From Carnobacterium_B sp040274945 (GTDB lineage: Bacteria > Bacillota > Bacilli > Lactobacillales > Carnobacteriaceae), in contig NZ_JBEMAR010000005.1 of assembly GCF_040274945.1 (NCBI RefSeq), positions 161,187-225,186 on the forward strand: 64,000 bases of DNA, read 5' to 3'. The notes below the pieces were generated by a model. That model worked only from the letters and a program-made list of their open reading frames with translations. It was not told where the DNA came from and made no database searches. A program made the position numbers and the translations under genes. Below, in pieces: positions 44,072 through 52,172 of the stretch; positions within the stretch are counted from its first letter, which is position 1, and the number at the start of each line of letters is the position of its first letter.

Positions 44072-45016
44072 ATGAAAAGAAAAATAGGGATTGGTTTAGC
44101 TGTTTTGGTGGCTGTGGTTATTATTGGATTAGGATTTGCAGGGAATTATTTTTATGATGTAGCGGTAGCCATAAATCCAAAAGATTTCATAGAAGCAGCA
44201 GATGTTGATGGAGATTACGACCTTGAAGATCCATGGTTGGAAGAAAAGAAATGGTACGATAAGGTAGAACGTGAAGAAGTGTCTATTGAGTCAGCAGATG
44301 GATTAAATCTTTCTGGGGTTTATATTGAAAGCGAATTTGCTTCTAAAAAAGTAGCTATATTGGCCCATGGGTACGCAGGCAACCTAGAACAAATGGCACC
44401 GTATGTTAAATTGTACCATGACATGGGGTTTAACGTACTTGTGCCAGATGCTCGTGGACATGGAACGAGCGAAGGAGACTATATCGGTTTTGGCTGGCAT
44501 GAACGAAAAGACTACTTGCAGTGGATCCAATTGATGATTGATAAAGTAGGCATGGATGCTGAATTAGCTTTGTTTGGGATCAGTATGGGCGGAGCAACGG
44601 TTATGAACGTCAGCGGAGAAGACTTGCCGGATAATGTTAAGGTAATTGTAGAAGATTGTGGGTATAGTTCTTTAAATGGCGAACTGGCGTATCAATTGAA
44701 AGATATGTATGATCTACCAGAATTTCCATTGATTCCAGTTACCAGTTTAGTAACAAAAGTACGTTCTGATTATTGGTTTGGAGAAGCTGATACAGTAGAA
44801 CAGATTAAAAAGAATAAAGTTCCAATGCTCTTTATCCATGGTGCAGAAGATAAATTTGTGCCGACAGATATGGTGTATGATGTGTATGAAGCTAACTCAT
44901 CTCCTAAAGAGTTATATATTGCACCAAATGCCGATCATGCGGAATCTTACGAGCAAAATAAAGAAGGCTATAAACAAAAAGTTCAAGAGTTTGTGCTTGA
45001 GCATGTGGGTAGTTAA
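44072..45016 (+). CDS. Membrane-anchored alpha/beta hydrolase (YqkD-like)
   Basis: A 314-residue serine hydrolase-like protein with an N-terminal transmembrane anchor (IGIGLAVLVAVVIIGLGFAG). The catalytic fold shows VAILAHGYAGN, DARGHGTSEG, the nucleophile elbow FGISMGGAT near residue 173, an acid region FIHGAEDKFVP and the terminal His in NADHAES. It probably works at the outer membrane face. The substrate is unknown; the closest described relatives are Bacillus YqkD-type proteins. Terminator follows at 45036-45077. Confidence 0.85.
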   Translation: MKRKIGIGLAVLVAVVIIGLGFAGNYFYDVAVAINPKDFIEAADVDGDYDLEDPWLEEKKWYDKVEREEVSIESADGLNLSGVYIESEFASKKVAILAHGYAGNLEQMAPYVKLYHDMGFNVLVPDARGHGTSEGDYIGFGWHERKDYLQWIQLMIDKVGMDAELALFGISMGGATVMNVSGEDLPDNVKVIVEDCGYSSLNGELAYQLKDMYDLPEFPLIPVTSLVTKVRSDYWFGEADTVEQIKKNKVPMLFIHGAEDKFVPTDMVYDVYEANSSPKELYIAPNADHAESYEQNKEGYKQKVQEFVLEHVGS

Positions 45017-45035
45017 TTTGACATAGTAAATAATA

Positions 45036-45077
45036 TGGGACCTCAAAAGTTAAATTTAATTTTTGGGGTCTTATTTT
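45036..45077 (+). terminator. Intrinsic terminator
   Basis: GACCTCAAAA pairs with TTTTTGGGGTC (G-U pairs) and a T-rich tail follows. Confidence 0.75.
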
Positions 45078-45212
45078 TAATGAGTTTTTACGGATAGTTC
45101 ATTATTGGGGAAATTTTGGATTTGAGTTAGACTATATGAAAAAGCTTTAAGAGGAGTGAACCTTGTATTGACTAATCGGAAAGATTGAAATTTATTCACA
45201 AGGAGGGACGCT

Positions 45213-45482
45213 GTGCAAGAATATTATAAAAATAAACAAATCAAGCAAGTGACTAAAGATGGAATACGGACACATTATTTTGAAAATGGAAAAATAAAAG
45301 CAAGCGGTCCTTTTGATGGAAAGATGCAAGGAGACTGGAAATTTTACCGTAAAAGTGGAGAACTGTGGCAAATTGGATGCTTAGAGAATGATCTAAAAAA
45401 TGGTAAATGGATTCGTTATTATCAAAATGGACAGGTTGAAAAAGAAGCTCAATTTGATAGGGGTAAAGAAAAGAAACAATGA
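45213..45482 (+). CDS. Small MORN/YwqK-type repeat protein
   Basis: An 89-residue cytosolic protein built from short repeats of the form ENGKIKASGPFDGKMQGDWKFY and GKWIRYYQNGQVEKEA, given here in parts: ENGKIKASG, GDWKFYRKSGE and GKWIRYYQNGQ. The pattern matches the MORN-like YwqK antitoxin family, although no toxin gene is adjacent, so an antitoxin role is doubtful. It starts with GTG 45213 behind AAGGAGGG. Function unknown. Confidence 0.65.
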   Translation: MQEYYKNKQIKQVTKDGIRTHYFENGKIKASGPFDGKMQGDWKFYRKSGELWQIGCLENDLKNGKWIRYYQNGQVEKEAQFDRGKEKKQ

Positions 45483-45671
45483 TTTATCTCCTTAAAATAC
45501 TATTTTTGTCACAAAATAAAAAAAAACTAGTTAAACAACAAATACAAGTTGAATAATTCACAAAGATGTTGTACACTATATTTGTAGTTGTTAAGGCGGG
45601 TCAATTCTTCTCAATAAGTTGGTATTGATAGCTTTGAAAACGCATAAAAAAATTGGAGGTAAGGATACATT

Positions 45672-46238
45672 ATGGTTAAAACAAACAAAAAAAGAGCATT
45701 ATTTTTAGGGGCTTGTGCATCAATTATTATTTTTGCAGCAGGTTGTGGAAATAACGAAGATACAGCAGAAAAAGAATCATCAGCTTCTTCAGCTGTTGAA
45801 AGTACAGAAGTTGTTACAACGGCTTCAATCAGCAATGATCCAGCAGACGTTTTAGCTGGACTTAGCGAAGACGGAACTTGGATTTACGCAATAACAGAAG
45901 ATGTAACAGTAACTGACGACATCGTTGTAGCTGGAACTTTCTATGATAAAGGGGAAGAAAGTGGGGATGTTTACCGTAAATTAGCTTTGTATTCACAAGA
46001 TGAAGATCACAAAGTTACAGATGAATTTACTTTAACAGCACCAACAATGACTGTTGAATCTCCAAACTTTAAAATTCAAAACGGAACATTTGTTGGAGAT
46101 GTTGTAGTAGAAGCTGAAGGATTCGAACTTGCTGATTCAACTATTGAAGGAAATCTTACATTCGCTACTCAAGAATTAATGGATTCTGCAGTATTAGATG
46201 CAGGCACTGTAACTGGAGAAACAACTGTAGCTGAATAA
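45672..46238 (+). CDS. Acidic lipoprotein of unknown function
   Basis: A 188-residue lipoprotein with lipobox AAGC near residue 22. After a Ser/Glu/Thr linker the domain has a beta-rich pattern with repeated short strands (VVEAEGFELADSTIEGNLTF), reminiscent of polymer-forming or bactofilin-like beta-helices, although I cannot assign a family. It is very acidic. GGAGG lies upstream of ATG 45672 and a strong terminator follows, so it is monocistronic. Confidence 0.65.
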   Translation: MVKTNKKRALFLGACASIIIFAAGCGNNEDTAEKESSASSAVESTEVVTTASISNDPADVLAGLSEDGTWIYAITEDVTVTDDIVVAGTFYDKGEESGDVYRKLALYSQDEDHKVTDEFTLTAPTMTVESPNFKIQNGTFVGDVVVEAEGFELADSTIEGNLTFATQELMDSAVLDAGTVTGETTVAE

Positions 46239-46257
46239 TAAACTGAATCTTAAAAAC

Positions 46258-46300
46258 AAACATCTTGCCTTTAGCTACTTAAAAGGCGAGATGTTTTTTA
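46258..46300 (+). terminator. Intrinsic terminator
   Basis: AACATCTTGCCTTT and AAAAGGCGAGATGTT form the stem, followed by T residues. Confidence 0.85.
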
Positions 46301-46404
46301 TTTGAGTCCTGAAGTCACTAAGAAAAAAGGGTCTAAACTTGACTAAATATCAATAGAATCATTATTATTGAAATTGAAGATATTCTTTTTAAGGGAGTGA
46401 TTCA

Positions 46405-47214
46405 ATGCAAATGATCACGTTAGCAAATGGAGTAGATATACCAGTAGTTGGAACAGGAACGAATACTTATGGCAAAGAAGGTAACCAATACAATGGAGCT
46501 TTGACTAACGATTTTAGCTCATTAAAGTCTGCAATTCAAGCTGGTTATCGGTTGATCGATACAGCAATTTCTTATCGAAATGAAGAAGGGGTTGGAGCCA
46601 CTATTTTTGAAAGCGGCATTCCTCGTGGAGAATTTTTTATCACCACAAAAATTCCTTCAGATGAAGCGTATATTGGTTCAAAAAAATTGATTAACCAAAC
46701 TATACAAAACAGTTTGAAAAATTTACAAACGGATTATATTGATTTGTACTTAATCCATCATCCGATTGAAGATGATGAAAAATTGCAGCAAACGTGGGAA
46801 GTTCTTGAATCATTTGTGGATAACGGGAAAATCAAATCAATTGGAGTATCCAATTTCACCATTGATATGTTGGAAACGGTGCGTAACTTTGCTCGGATTC
46901 AACCAGTAGTGAATCAAATTGAATCTAATCCACATACATGGAATCATGAATTGATTGACTATTTAACGAGTAATAATATTGTACCAGAAGCTTGGGGACC
47001 ATTAAGCAAAGTTACTCAAGAACAAATAGAAACATTAAATAAAATTGCTGAAAATTATGGGAAAAATTGGGGACAAGTTTTATTGCGTTACCAAATCCAA
47101 AGAGGGGTTGTGGTTATCCCTAAATCCCACAACAAAGAGCATCAAGTAGCTAATTTAGAGTTATTTAATTTTGAATTAACCAAAGAAGATCAATTTTTAA
47201 TTGAAACGCTGTAA
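46405..47214 (+). CDS. Aldo/keto reductase
   Basis: A 269-residue NADPH-dependent reductase of the TIM-barrel AKR superfamily. The catalytic Tyr is in YRLIDTAISYRNEEGVG, the Lys in FFITTKIP, and the His in DLYLIHHP; IQRGVVVIPKSHN binds the nucleotide phosphate. It would reduce small aldehydes or ketones in the cytosol. GGGAGTGA precedes the ATG. Substrate unknown. Confidence 0.85.
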   Translation: MQMITLANGVDIPVVGTGTNTYGKEGNQYNGALTNDFSSLKSAIQAGYRLIDTAISYRNEEGVGATIFESGIPRGEFFITTKIPSDEAYIGSKKLINQTIQNSLKNLQTDYIDLYLIHHPIEDDEKLQQTWEVLESFVDNGKIKSIGVSNFTIDMLETVRNFARIQPVVNQIESNPHTWNHELIDYLTSNNIVPEAWGPLSKVTQEQIETLNKIAENYGKNWGQVLLRYQIQRGVVVIPKSHNKEHQVANLELFNFELTKEDQFLIETL

Positions 47215-47216
47215 CT

Positions 47217-47291
47217 TATTAGCTTATTTAAGTTAGAAGACTTAAGTAGGATTTTTTCACTCTCAATAAAAAATTTTTAAATAAGCTAATA
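47217..47291 (+). promoter_or_regulatory. Long-range inverted repeat touching the VOC gene's ribosome binding site
   Basis: TATTAGCTTATTTA (47217-47230) and TAAATAAGCTAATA (47278-47291) are perfect 14-bp complements 47 bases apart. The right arm ends at the first base of AGGAGG for the next gene. It may be a weak terminator of the AKR gene or modulate initiation. Confidence 0.5.
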
Positions 47292-47303
47292 GGAGGGGTT
47301 AAA

Positions 47304-47744
47304 ATGAATCGCATTAATTTAATTTGCCTAGGGGTAAGAGATATGAAAGCTGCTTTAAACTTTTATAAACGCATAGGTTTTAAAACCTATGAAAAAGTAG
47401 AAGAACCGGCTATCGTATTTTTCAATAATCAAGGTAGCAAATTAGAGTTATTTCCAATTGAAGATTTAGCAAAAGACATTAATAAAACAGTTCCACCAGT
47501 AATTCCAGAAAGGGGATTTAATGGGATCACGCTTGCCTGCAACCTAAAGTCAGAAATGGAAGTAGACGAGATGGTTACTCTTGTAAAACAAAATGGTGGA
47601 ACGATCGTTAAAGAACCTGAGAAAGTTATTTGGGGCGGATATAGTGGGTATTTTCAAGATTTAGATGGCTATCATTGGGAAGTAGCCTATAGTGCGAGTT
47701 GGAAATTTGATGAGAGTGATATGCTGATAATGGAAGAAGGTTAG
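47304..47744 (+). CDS. VOC/glyoxalase-fold protein
   Basis: A 146-residue vicinal-oxygen-chelate fold protein made of two beta-alpha-beta-beta-beta units. It starts INLICLGVRDMKAALNFYKR and has the late metal-site-like stretch YFQDLDGYHWEVAY with Asp and Glu. Homologues range from glyoxalases to antibiotic-resistance proteins; function is not readable. AGGAGGGG precedes the ATG, and it lies 6 bp before the acetyltransferase, so the two form a unit. Confidence 0.8.
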   Translation: MNRINLICLGVRDMKAALNFYKRIGFKTYEKVEEPAIVFFNNQGSKLELFPIEDLAKDINKTVPPVIPERGFNGITLACNLKSEMEVDEMVTLVKQNGGTIVKEPEKVIWGGYSGYFQDLDGYHWEVAYSASWKFDESDMLIMEEG

Positions 47745-47750
47745 GTTTTT

Positions 47751-48209
47751 TTGAAAGAGAAAAATGGGAAAATTCGAGAATTGACTGAGTTTGATTTAGA
47801 TTTGTGTGCAGAACTGTTGATAACTGTGTATAACAGCAAACCATGGGATGAAAAGTGGACAAAAAATACTGCTAAAAGCCATCTACAAGAGTTTGTACAC
47901 CGAAAACGTTCATTTGGCTTTGTTTATGTGGATAAGTCTACCATTGTTGGTGCATTATTCGGAGTTGAACGAACATTATGGTCTGGAGATGAAGTTTATG
48001 TGGATGAATTCTACGTTCATCCACAGTGTCAACAAAAAGGTGTGGGAAAAGAAATGATGATGCATCTAGAACAATACTGTCAGAAAAAAGAATTAGAGGC
48101 AATCACGTTAGTAACGGATAAAAATGTACCAGCTTATCATTTTTACCAAAAAATGGATTTTAATATCTCGGAAGCTAACGTGTTTTTGTATAAAAATATT
48201 CCGCAGTAA
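47751..48209 (+). CDS. GNAT-family N-acetyltransferase
   Basis: A 152-residue acetyltransferase. The acetyl-CoA binding motif A is QQKGVGKEMMMHLE near residue 95, preceded by VDEFYVHP on beta-4 and followed by NVPAYHFYQKMDF. It transfers acetyl to an unknown amine. The start is a TTG at 47751, six bases after the VOC stop, with GAAGG inside the upstream gene; no in-frame ATG is available nearby. Confidence 0.8.
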   Translation: MKEKNGKIRELTEFDLDLCAELLITVYNSKPWDEKWTKNTAKSHLQEFVHRKRSFGFVYVDKSTIVGALFGVERTLWSGDEVYVDEFYVHPQCQQKGVGKEMMMHLEQYCQKKELEAITLVTDKNVPAYHFYQKMDFNISEANVFLYKNIPQ

Positions 48210-48212
48210 CTT

Positions 48213-48545
48213 TTATTGATCCTCAACTATTAATTCAATAGTGGGATGGTAACGATAAACCACTAAATCCACTTTTCCGGAATGTGTCAAGGTAATGCCT
48301 TCTGAAAGTAAACGATCTTTTTGAGTAAAAGCTCCTTCAGCATCTTTGATAGCTACTTCACCTTTAGCATTAATGATACGGTGCCAAGGTAGATCATACT
48401 TTTGGCTCATAGAATGGAGAATACGGACAACTTGTCTTGCACCTCGAGCGTTTCCAGCAAGTGCTGCAATTTGCCCGTAAGTCATAACTTTTCCGCTTGG
48501 AATAGACTGGATAATAAGGATTACACGTTCAGTAAAGGGAGTCAT
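48213..48545 (-). CDS. Alkyltransferase-like (ATL) DNA-repair protein
   Basis: A 111-residue homologue of the C-terminal domain of O6-alkylguanine-DNA alkyltransferase. The usual active-site PCHR is PWHR here (in LPWHRIINAKG), the hallmark of ATL proteins that bind O6-alkylguanine without repairing it and flag it for nucleotide excision repair. The helix-turn-helix YGQIAALAGNARGARQV is intact. Start set at ATG 48545 because AAAGGA precedes it; longer starts lack a site. Convergent with the acetyltransferase. Confidence 0.85.
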   Translation of the reverse strand: MTPFTERVILIIQSIPSGKVMTYGQIAALAGNARGARQVVRILHSMSQKYDLPWHRIINAKGEVAIKDAEGAFTQKDRLLSEGITLTHSGKVDLVVYRYHPTIELIVEDQ

Positions 48546-48603
48546 AGTAAGATCCTTTCTCATTTCTTTAATATCTTTTTCTATCGTAACCGAAATAAAA
48601 GGA

Positions 48604-48649
48604 AAAAAAAAGCTGTTCACTAAAATTAGTTTTAGTGAACAGCTTTTTT
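48604..48649. terminator. Bidirectional intrinsic terminator
   Basis: AGCTGTTCACTAAAA and its complement form a 15-bp stem around TTAG, with A- and T-tracts on the two sides. It ends the ABC importer operon read on the minus strand. Confidence 0.9.
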
Positions 48650-48651
48650 GA

Positions 48652-49302
48652 TTAAGATAATTTTGTTTCAAAGCGTTTAGCAACTTTTGATAATGCGTAA
48701 CAAATAATAAAGTAGAAGAATGCTAAGGCAATAAACATTGGAATGACATAAGTCGTATTTTGACCATAAATGATTCGAGCATTATGAGTTAATTCTGGTA
48801 AGGAAATGATGGTAGCTAATGAAGTATCTTTGATCAAAGATACAAGTTGGCTGACGATTGGAGGAACCATAGCTTTAAAAGCTTGTGGAATAATGATTAT
48901 CCATAGCGTTTGAAGATACGTTAAACCGGTAGAACGTCCAGCTTCCATTTGTCCAGAAGGAACAGAGTTTAAACCTGCTCGCATAATTTCTGACAGCATA
49001 GCAGATTCAAAAATCGTCATCGCAGCTACTGCTGACCAAAAGATGTCTAAACGTATGCCGATTTGCGGTAATGCAAAATAAGTAAAAAAGATGATTAGTA
49101 ATAAAGGCAAGTTACGAATTAAATCAACAATGCCCCCGACAATTTTTGAAAAAATGGGTATCTTCATGTATCGAAGCAATCCTAAGATGGCTCCAATAAT
49201 AAAACTAAAGATAATTGAAAGTACGGCCACTTCTACTGTAACGAGAAGTCCATCCAGTAAGAAGCGGATGTTCATCCATGAAAAAGCTTCTATAATAGTC
49301 AA
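48652..49302 (-). CDS. Amino-acid ABC transporter permease
   Basis: A 216-residue HisM/GltK-type permease with about five transmembrane helices and the coupling loop EAGRSTGLTYLQTLW. It is the last gene of a four-gene minus-strand importer and partners the permease just upstream, as in glutamate/aspartate (GltJK-like) systems with two channel subunits. GGAGG precedes the ATG. Confidence 0.85.
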   Translation of the reverse strand: MTIIEAFSWMNIRFLLDGLLVTVEVAVLSIIFSFIIGAILGLLRYMKIPIFSKIVGGIVDLIRNLPLLLIIFFTYFALPQIGIRLDIFWSAVAAMTIFESAMLSEIMRAGLNSVPSGQMEAGRSTGLTYLQTLWIIIIPQAFKAMVPPIVSQLVSLIKDTSLATIISLPELTHNARIIYGQNTTYVIPMFIALAFFYFIICYALSKVAKRFETKLS

Positions 49303-49318
49303 ATGATTTCTCCTCCTT

Positions 49319-49966
49319 TTAAGATGTTACATTTAAGCGACGCTCAATGTAACTCATCAAGTATGTTAAAGGTAAGGTAATGATGAGATAGATTAAGCCG
49401 ATTAAAATATACGTATCAAACGTATTAAAAGTCTCACTGGCAATTAAATCGCCTTGATACATTAAATCAAGACCAGTAACCATCGCAAGAACAGATGAGT
49501 TTTTCACTAAATTAATGAATTGATTGCCAAGAGGCGGGATGACAATTTTGAAAGCTTGCGGCAAAATAATGTACCGCATCGTTTCATTTTGAGTCAATCC
49601 AGTTGAAAGTCCAGCTTCGGTTTGACCTTTAGGTACGCCCATAATACCAGCACGGACCGTTTCTGCAATAAAAGCAGAAGTGTAAATAGTTAATCCAATT
49701 GTACCAGCTGTAAAGCCATCAATAGAGAACCAATATAAAGGTACCACTACATAAAAGAACATCACAATGATCAAAAGGGGAATATTCTTAAAGAACTCTA
49801 CATAAGCATTCGCCAATCCTTTTAACCATTTCTTTTTAGATAACTGAAAGATAGCCATTAATGTACCGATGATCAAACTGAAAAATAAGGCAATAATACT
49901 GGAATACAATGTATTTAGAAACCCATCAATTAAAACATCTTGGTAGGTTGTTAAGATCGTTAGCAT
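49319..49966 (-). CDS. Amino-acid ABC transporter permease
   Basis: A 215-residue permease paralogous to the next gene, with the coupling loop EAGLSTGLTQNETMRYI and about five helices. Two different permeases in one operon suggest a heterodimeric channel of the glutamate/aspartate type. It lies 16 bp upstream of its partner. Confidence 0.85.
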   Translation of the reverse strand: MLTILTTYQDVLIDGFLNTLYSSIIALFFSLIIGTLMAIFQLSKKKWLKGLANAYVEFFKNIPLLIIVMFFYVVVPLYWFSIDGFTAGTIGLTIYTSAFIAETVRAGIMGVPKGQTEAGLSTGLTQNETMRYIILPQAFKIVIPPLGNQFINLVKNSSVLAMVTGLDLMYQGDLIASETFNTFDTYILIGLIYLIITLPLTYLMSYIERRLNVTS

Positions 49967-50031
49967 AGGTGCACCTCGCTTTTTTATTTCTTAGCAGTAC
50001 AGATACTGCTTTTTATGAAGTTTTAAACTGA

Positions 50032-50832
50032 TTAATCTAATTCAGGAATCCATTTAGCATAGATGGCATCGTATACGCCATTTTCTTTGATCGTTTCCAA
50101 GGCTTTGTTGACTTCTTTCAAAAAGGCATCTTGGCCTTTGTTGATTGCAATCCCATAAGGCTCTTGAGTAAAGTTTCCACCAGCTAATCGATAGCCAGGA
50201 TTATCAGCGATAATGCCTAATAAAATAGCATTATCAGTTGTAACAGCATCTCCTTGGCCAGATTGCAAAGCAGTAAAGGCTTCAGAATAATTTTCTAATT
50301 CTAATACATTTGCCTCAGGAGATAACTCACGAATATTTTGTGCAGAAGTAGAGCCTTTAACAGCCAAGACGGTTGTATCAGCAGTTAGGTCGTCTAAACT
50401 TTGAATAGGGCTGTCATTTGGAACCAATAAAGCTTGGCCAGCATCGAAGTAAATATCCGTAAAGTTGACTTGCTCTTTTCGTTCTTCAGTAATGGTCATT
50501 GTCGCAATAATAGCATCAATATTTCCATTTTTTAATAAAGGAATACGTGTTTTAGAGGTAACTTCAACGAATTCTGCGTTGTCTGCATCTCCAGTCAATT
50601 CTTCTGTAATAGCTTTGGCTATGTCGATATCGAAACCTTTGATTTCGCTTGATTGAATATCATAAAGACCAAAAAGATTGGTATCTACTTTTACGCCCCA
50701 TGTAATGGTAGGATTTTCTTCTATCCGTTCTGTTATATCTACATTTGCTGCACTTTCAGAACCACAAGCAGCAAGAAAAAAGACAGGTAGGAGTAAAAGA
50801 AGAAAAAGAGCTTGCTTGTTTAATTTTTTCAT
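50032..50832 (-). CDS. Glutamate/glutamine-type ABC substrate-binding lipoprotein
   Basis: A 266-residue family 3 solute-binding protein with lipobox LAAC near residues 20-23. IKGFDIDIAKAITEEL, LLKNGNIDAIIATMTITEER and VKGSTSAQNIRE are typical of the acidic-amino-acid/glutamine branch. It feeds the two permeases downstream. Encoded 21 bp after the ATPase gene. Confidence 0.85.
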   Translation of the reverse strand: MKKLNKQALFLLLLLPVFFLAACGSESAANVDITERIEENPTITWGVKVDTNLFGLYDIQSSEIKGFDIDIAKAITEELTGDADNAEFVEVTSKTRIPLLKNGNIDAIIATMTITEERKEQVNFTDIYFDAGQALLVPNDSPIQSLDDLTADTTVLAVKGSTSAQNIRELSPEANVLELENYSEAFTALQSGQGDAVTTDNAILLGIIADNPGYRLAGGNFTQEPYGIAINKGQDAFLKEVNKALETIKENGVYDAIYAKWIPELD

Positions 50833-50853
50833 CTGAAAAGTCCTCCTATAAAA

Positions 50854-51582
50854 TTAATGATTAATAATTTTGCTTAAAAACTGTTTAGCGCGTTCGTCTT
50901 TAGGATTTTCAAAGAACGAAACTGTTTCGCGGTCTTCAAGGACCTCTCCATCAGCCATAAAAATAACACGGTCAGCAACTTCACGTGCAAATCCCATTTC
51001 ATGAGTCACAACGATCATTGTCATACCTTCTTTTGCTAACTTTTTCATAACATCTAATACATCTTCAATCGTTTCTGGATCTAATGCACTGGTTGGTTCG
51101 TCAAACAATAAAACTCCTGGTCCCATAGCTAATCCTCGTGCAATAGCCACACGTTGTTGCTGACCACCAGATAAATTAGATGGGTAAGCATCTTTTTTGT
51201 CTAGCATATTTACTTTTTCTAAAAATTTCTCAGCATTTTTTTGGGCTTCTTCTTTAGACTGTTTCAAAACCTTCATAGGTGCTAACATAATGTTTTCTAA
51301 AACAGTTTTATGTGGATAAAGATTGAAGTGCTGGAAAACCATTCCAACATTTTTACGAATTTCATTGATATTCGTATCCTTAGCATGAAGGTTGGTACCT
51401 TTAATCAATAATTCTCCTTCAGTAATATCTTCTAAACCGTTAATGCAACGCAACATGGTACTTTTACCAGAACCAGAAGGTCCGATAACAACTACCACTT
51501 CACCTTGATTAAAGGTAAGATTAATATTTTTCAAGGCATGGAAATCACCGTAATATTTTTCGATATTTTTAAATTCAATCAT
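50854..51582 (-). CDS. glnQ: Amino-acid ABC transporter ATP-binding protein, GlnQ-like
   Basis: A 242-residue ATPase; Walker A GPSGSGKST near residue 34, Q-loop VFQHFNLYP, signature LSGGQQQR, Walker B VLLFDEPTSALD and switch His in VTHEMGFA. It is the first gene of the operon and drives import of probably glutamate or glutamine. The ~580-bp region upstream contains two hairpins that may regulate it. Confidence 0.9.
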   Translation of the reverse strand: MIEFKNIEKYYGDFHALKNINLTFNQGEVVVVIGPSGSGKSTMLRCINGLEDITEGELLIKGTNLHAKDTNINEIRKNVGMVFQHFNLYPHKTVLENIMLAPMKVLKQSKEEAQKNAEKFLEKVNMLDKKDAYPSNLSGGQQQRVAIARGLAMGPGVLLFDEPTSALDPETIEDVLDVMKKLAKEGMTMIVVTHEMGFAREVADRVIFMADGEVLEDRETVSFFENPKDERAKQFLSKIINH

Positions 51583-52172
51583 TTAGACACACTCCTTATT
51601 TTCTATTGTTAAGTAATTAAATTAAGAAGTATGTAAGGGGGATAAACCTCCTGCATACTCCTTACGGGAATAATAAAATTGGTTTTTGAACACTAAAAAA
51701 AAAGCTTAGATCAAATAAGAATTTTCTAATGCTTACAGTTAGATAGAGTATTCTATTTTTTGTAAAGCAACTATTCCTATTCGAATGAATTCAACAGTAC
51801 GACTTCATATTGGGTTATATAAATCGTATTGAAAAATGGTAGAAGTCTTCATAAGTATGAAGAAGAGTTTTGTAAAAGTAAAGATAGATGACTTTGGTTT
51901 CCTAATAACGTCTACCTAATAGGAAGACAGCCAAGCTATTACATGCTAGTTTTGAAATGTTGCAGCATTGAAAATTTTATCATTAAAGGTTGATGTTTGC
52001 AAATTATTTCGCTTTTTTATATCAAATAAAAAAGTGACTTAAATGGATGTGTCTTTATTTGAATTAATCAGTATTTCTTCTATATAATAGATAAGATAAA
52101 TAGATAAGATATTTTTTTTGAAGATTGGTATAATAAGAGCAGTATAAATTTCTGAAATAAAGGATGAAAAAA
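51583..52172. other. Divergent intergenic region with two minus-strand hairpins
   Basis: On the minus strand a terminator-like hairpin (AAGC-TTAGA / TCTAA-GCTT plus a T9 run, 51695-51734) is followed by a second hairpin (51629-51660, AGTATG/CATACT stem) before glnQ. On the plus strand an extended -10 TTGGTATAAT (52125-52134) serves the YunD-like gene, preceded by a duplicated ATAGATAAGAT. The remaining ~350 bp show nothing I can name; a small RNA on the minus strand is possible. Confidence 0.45.
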
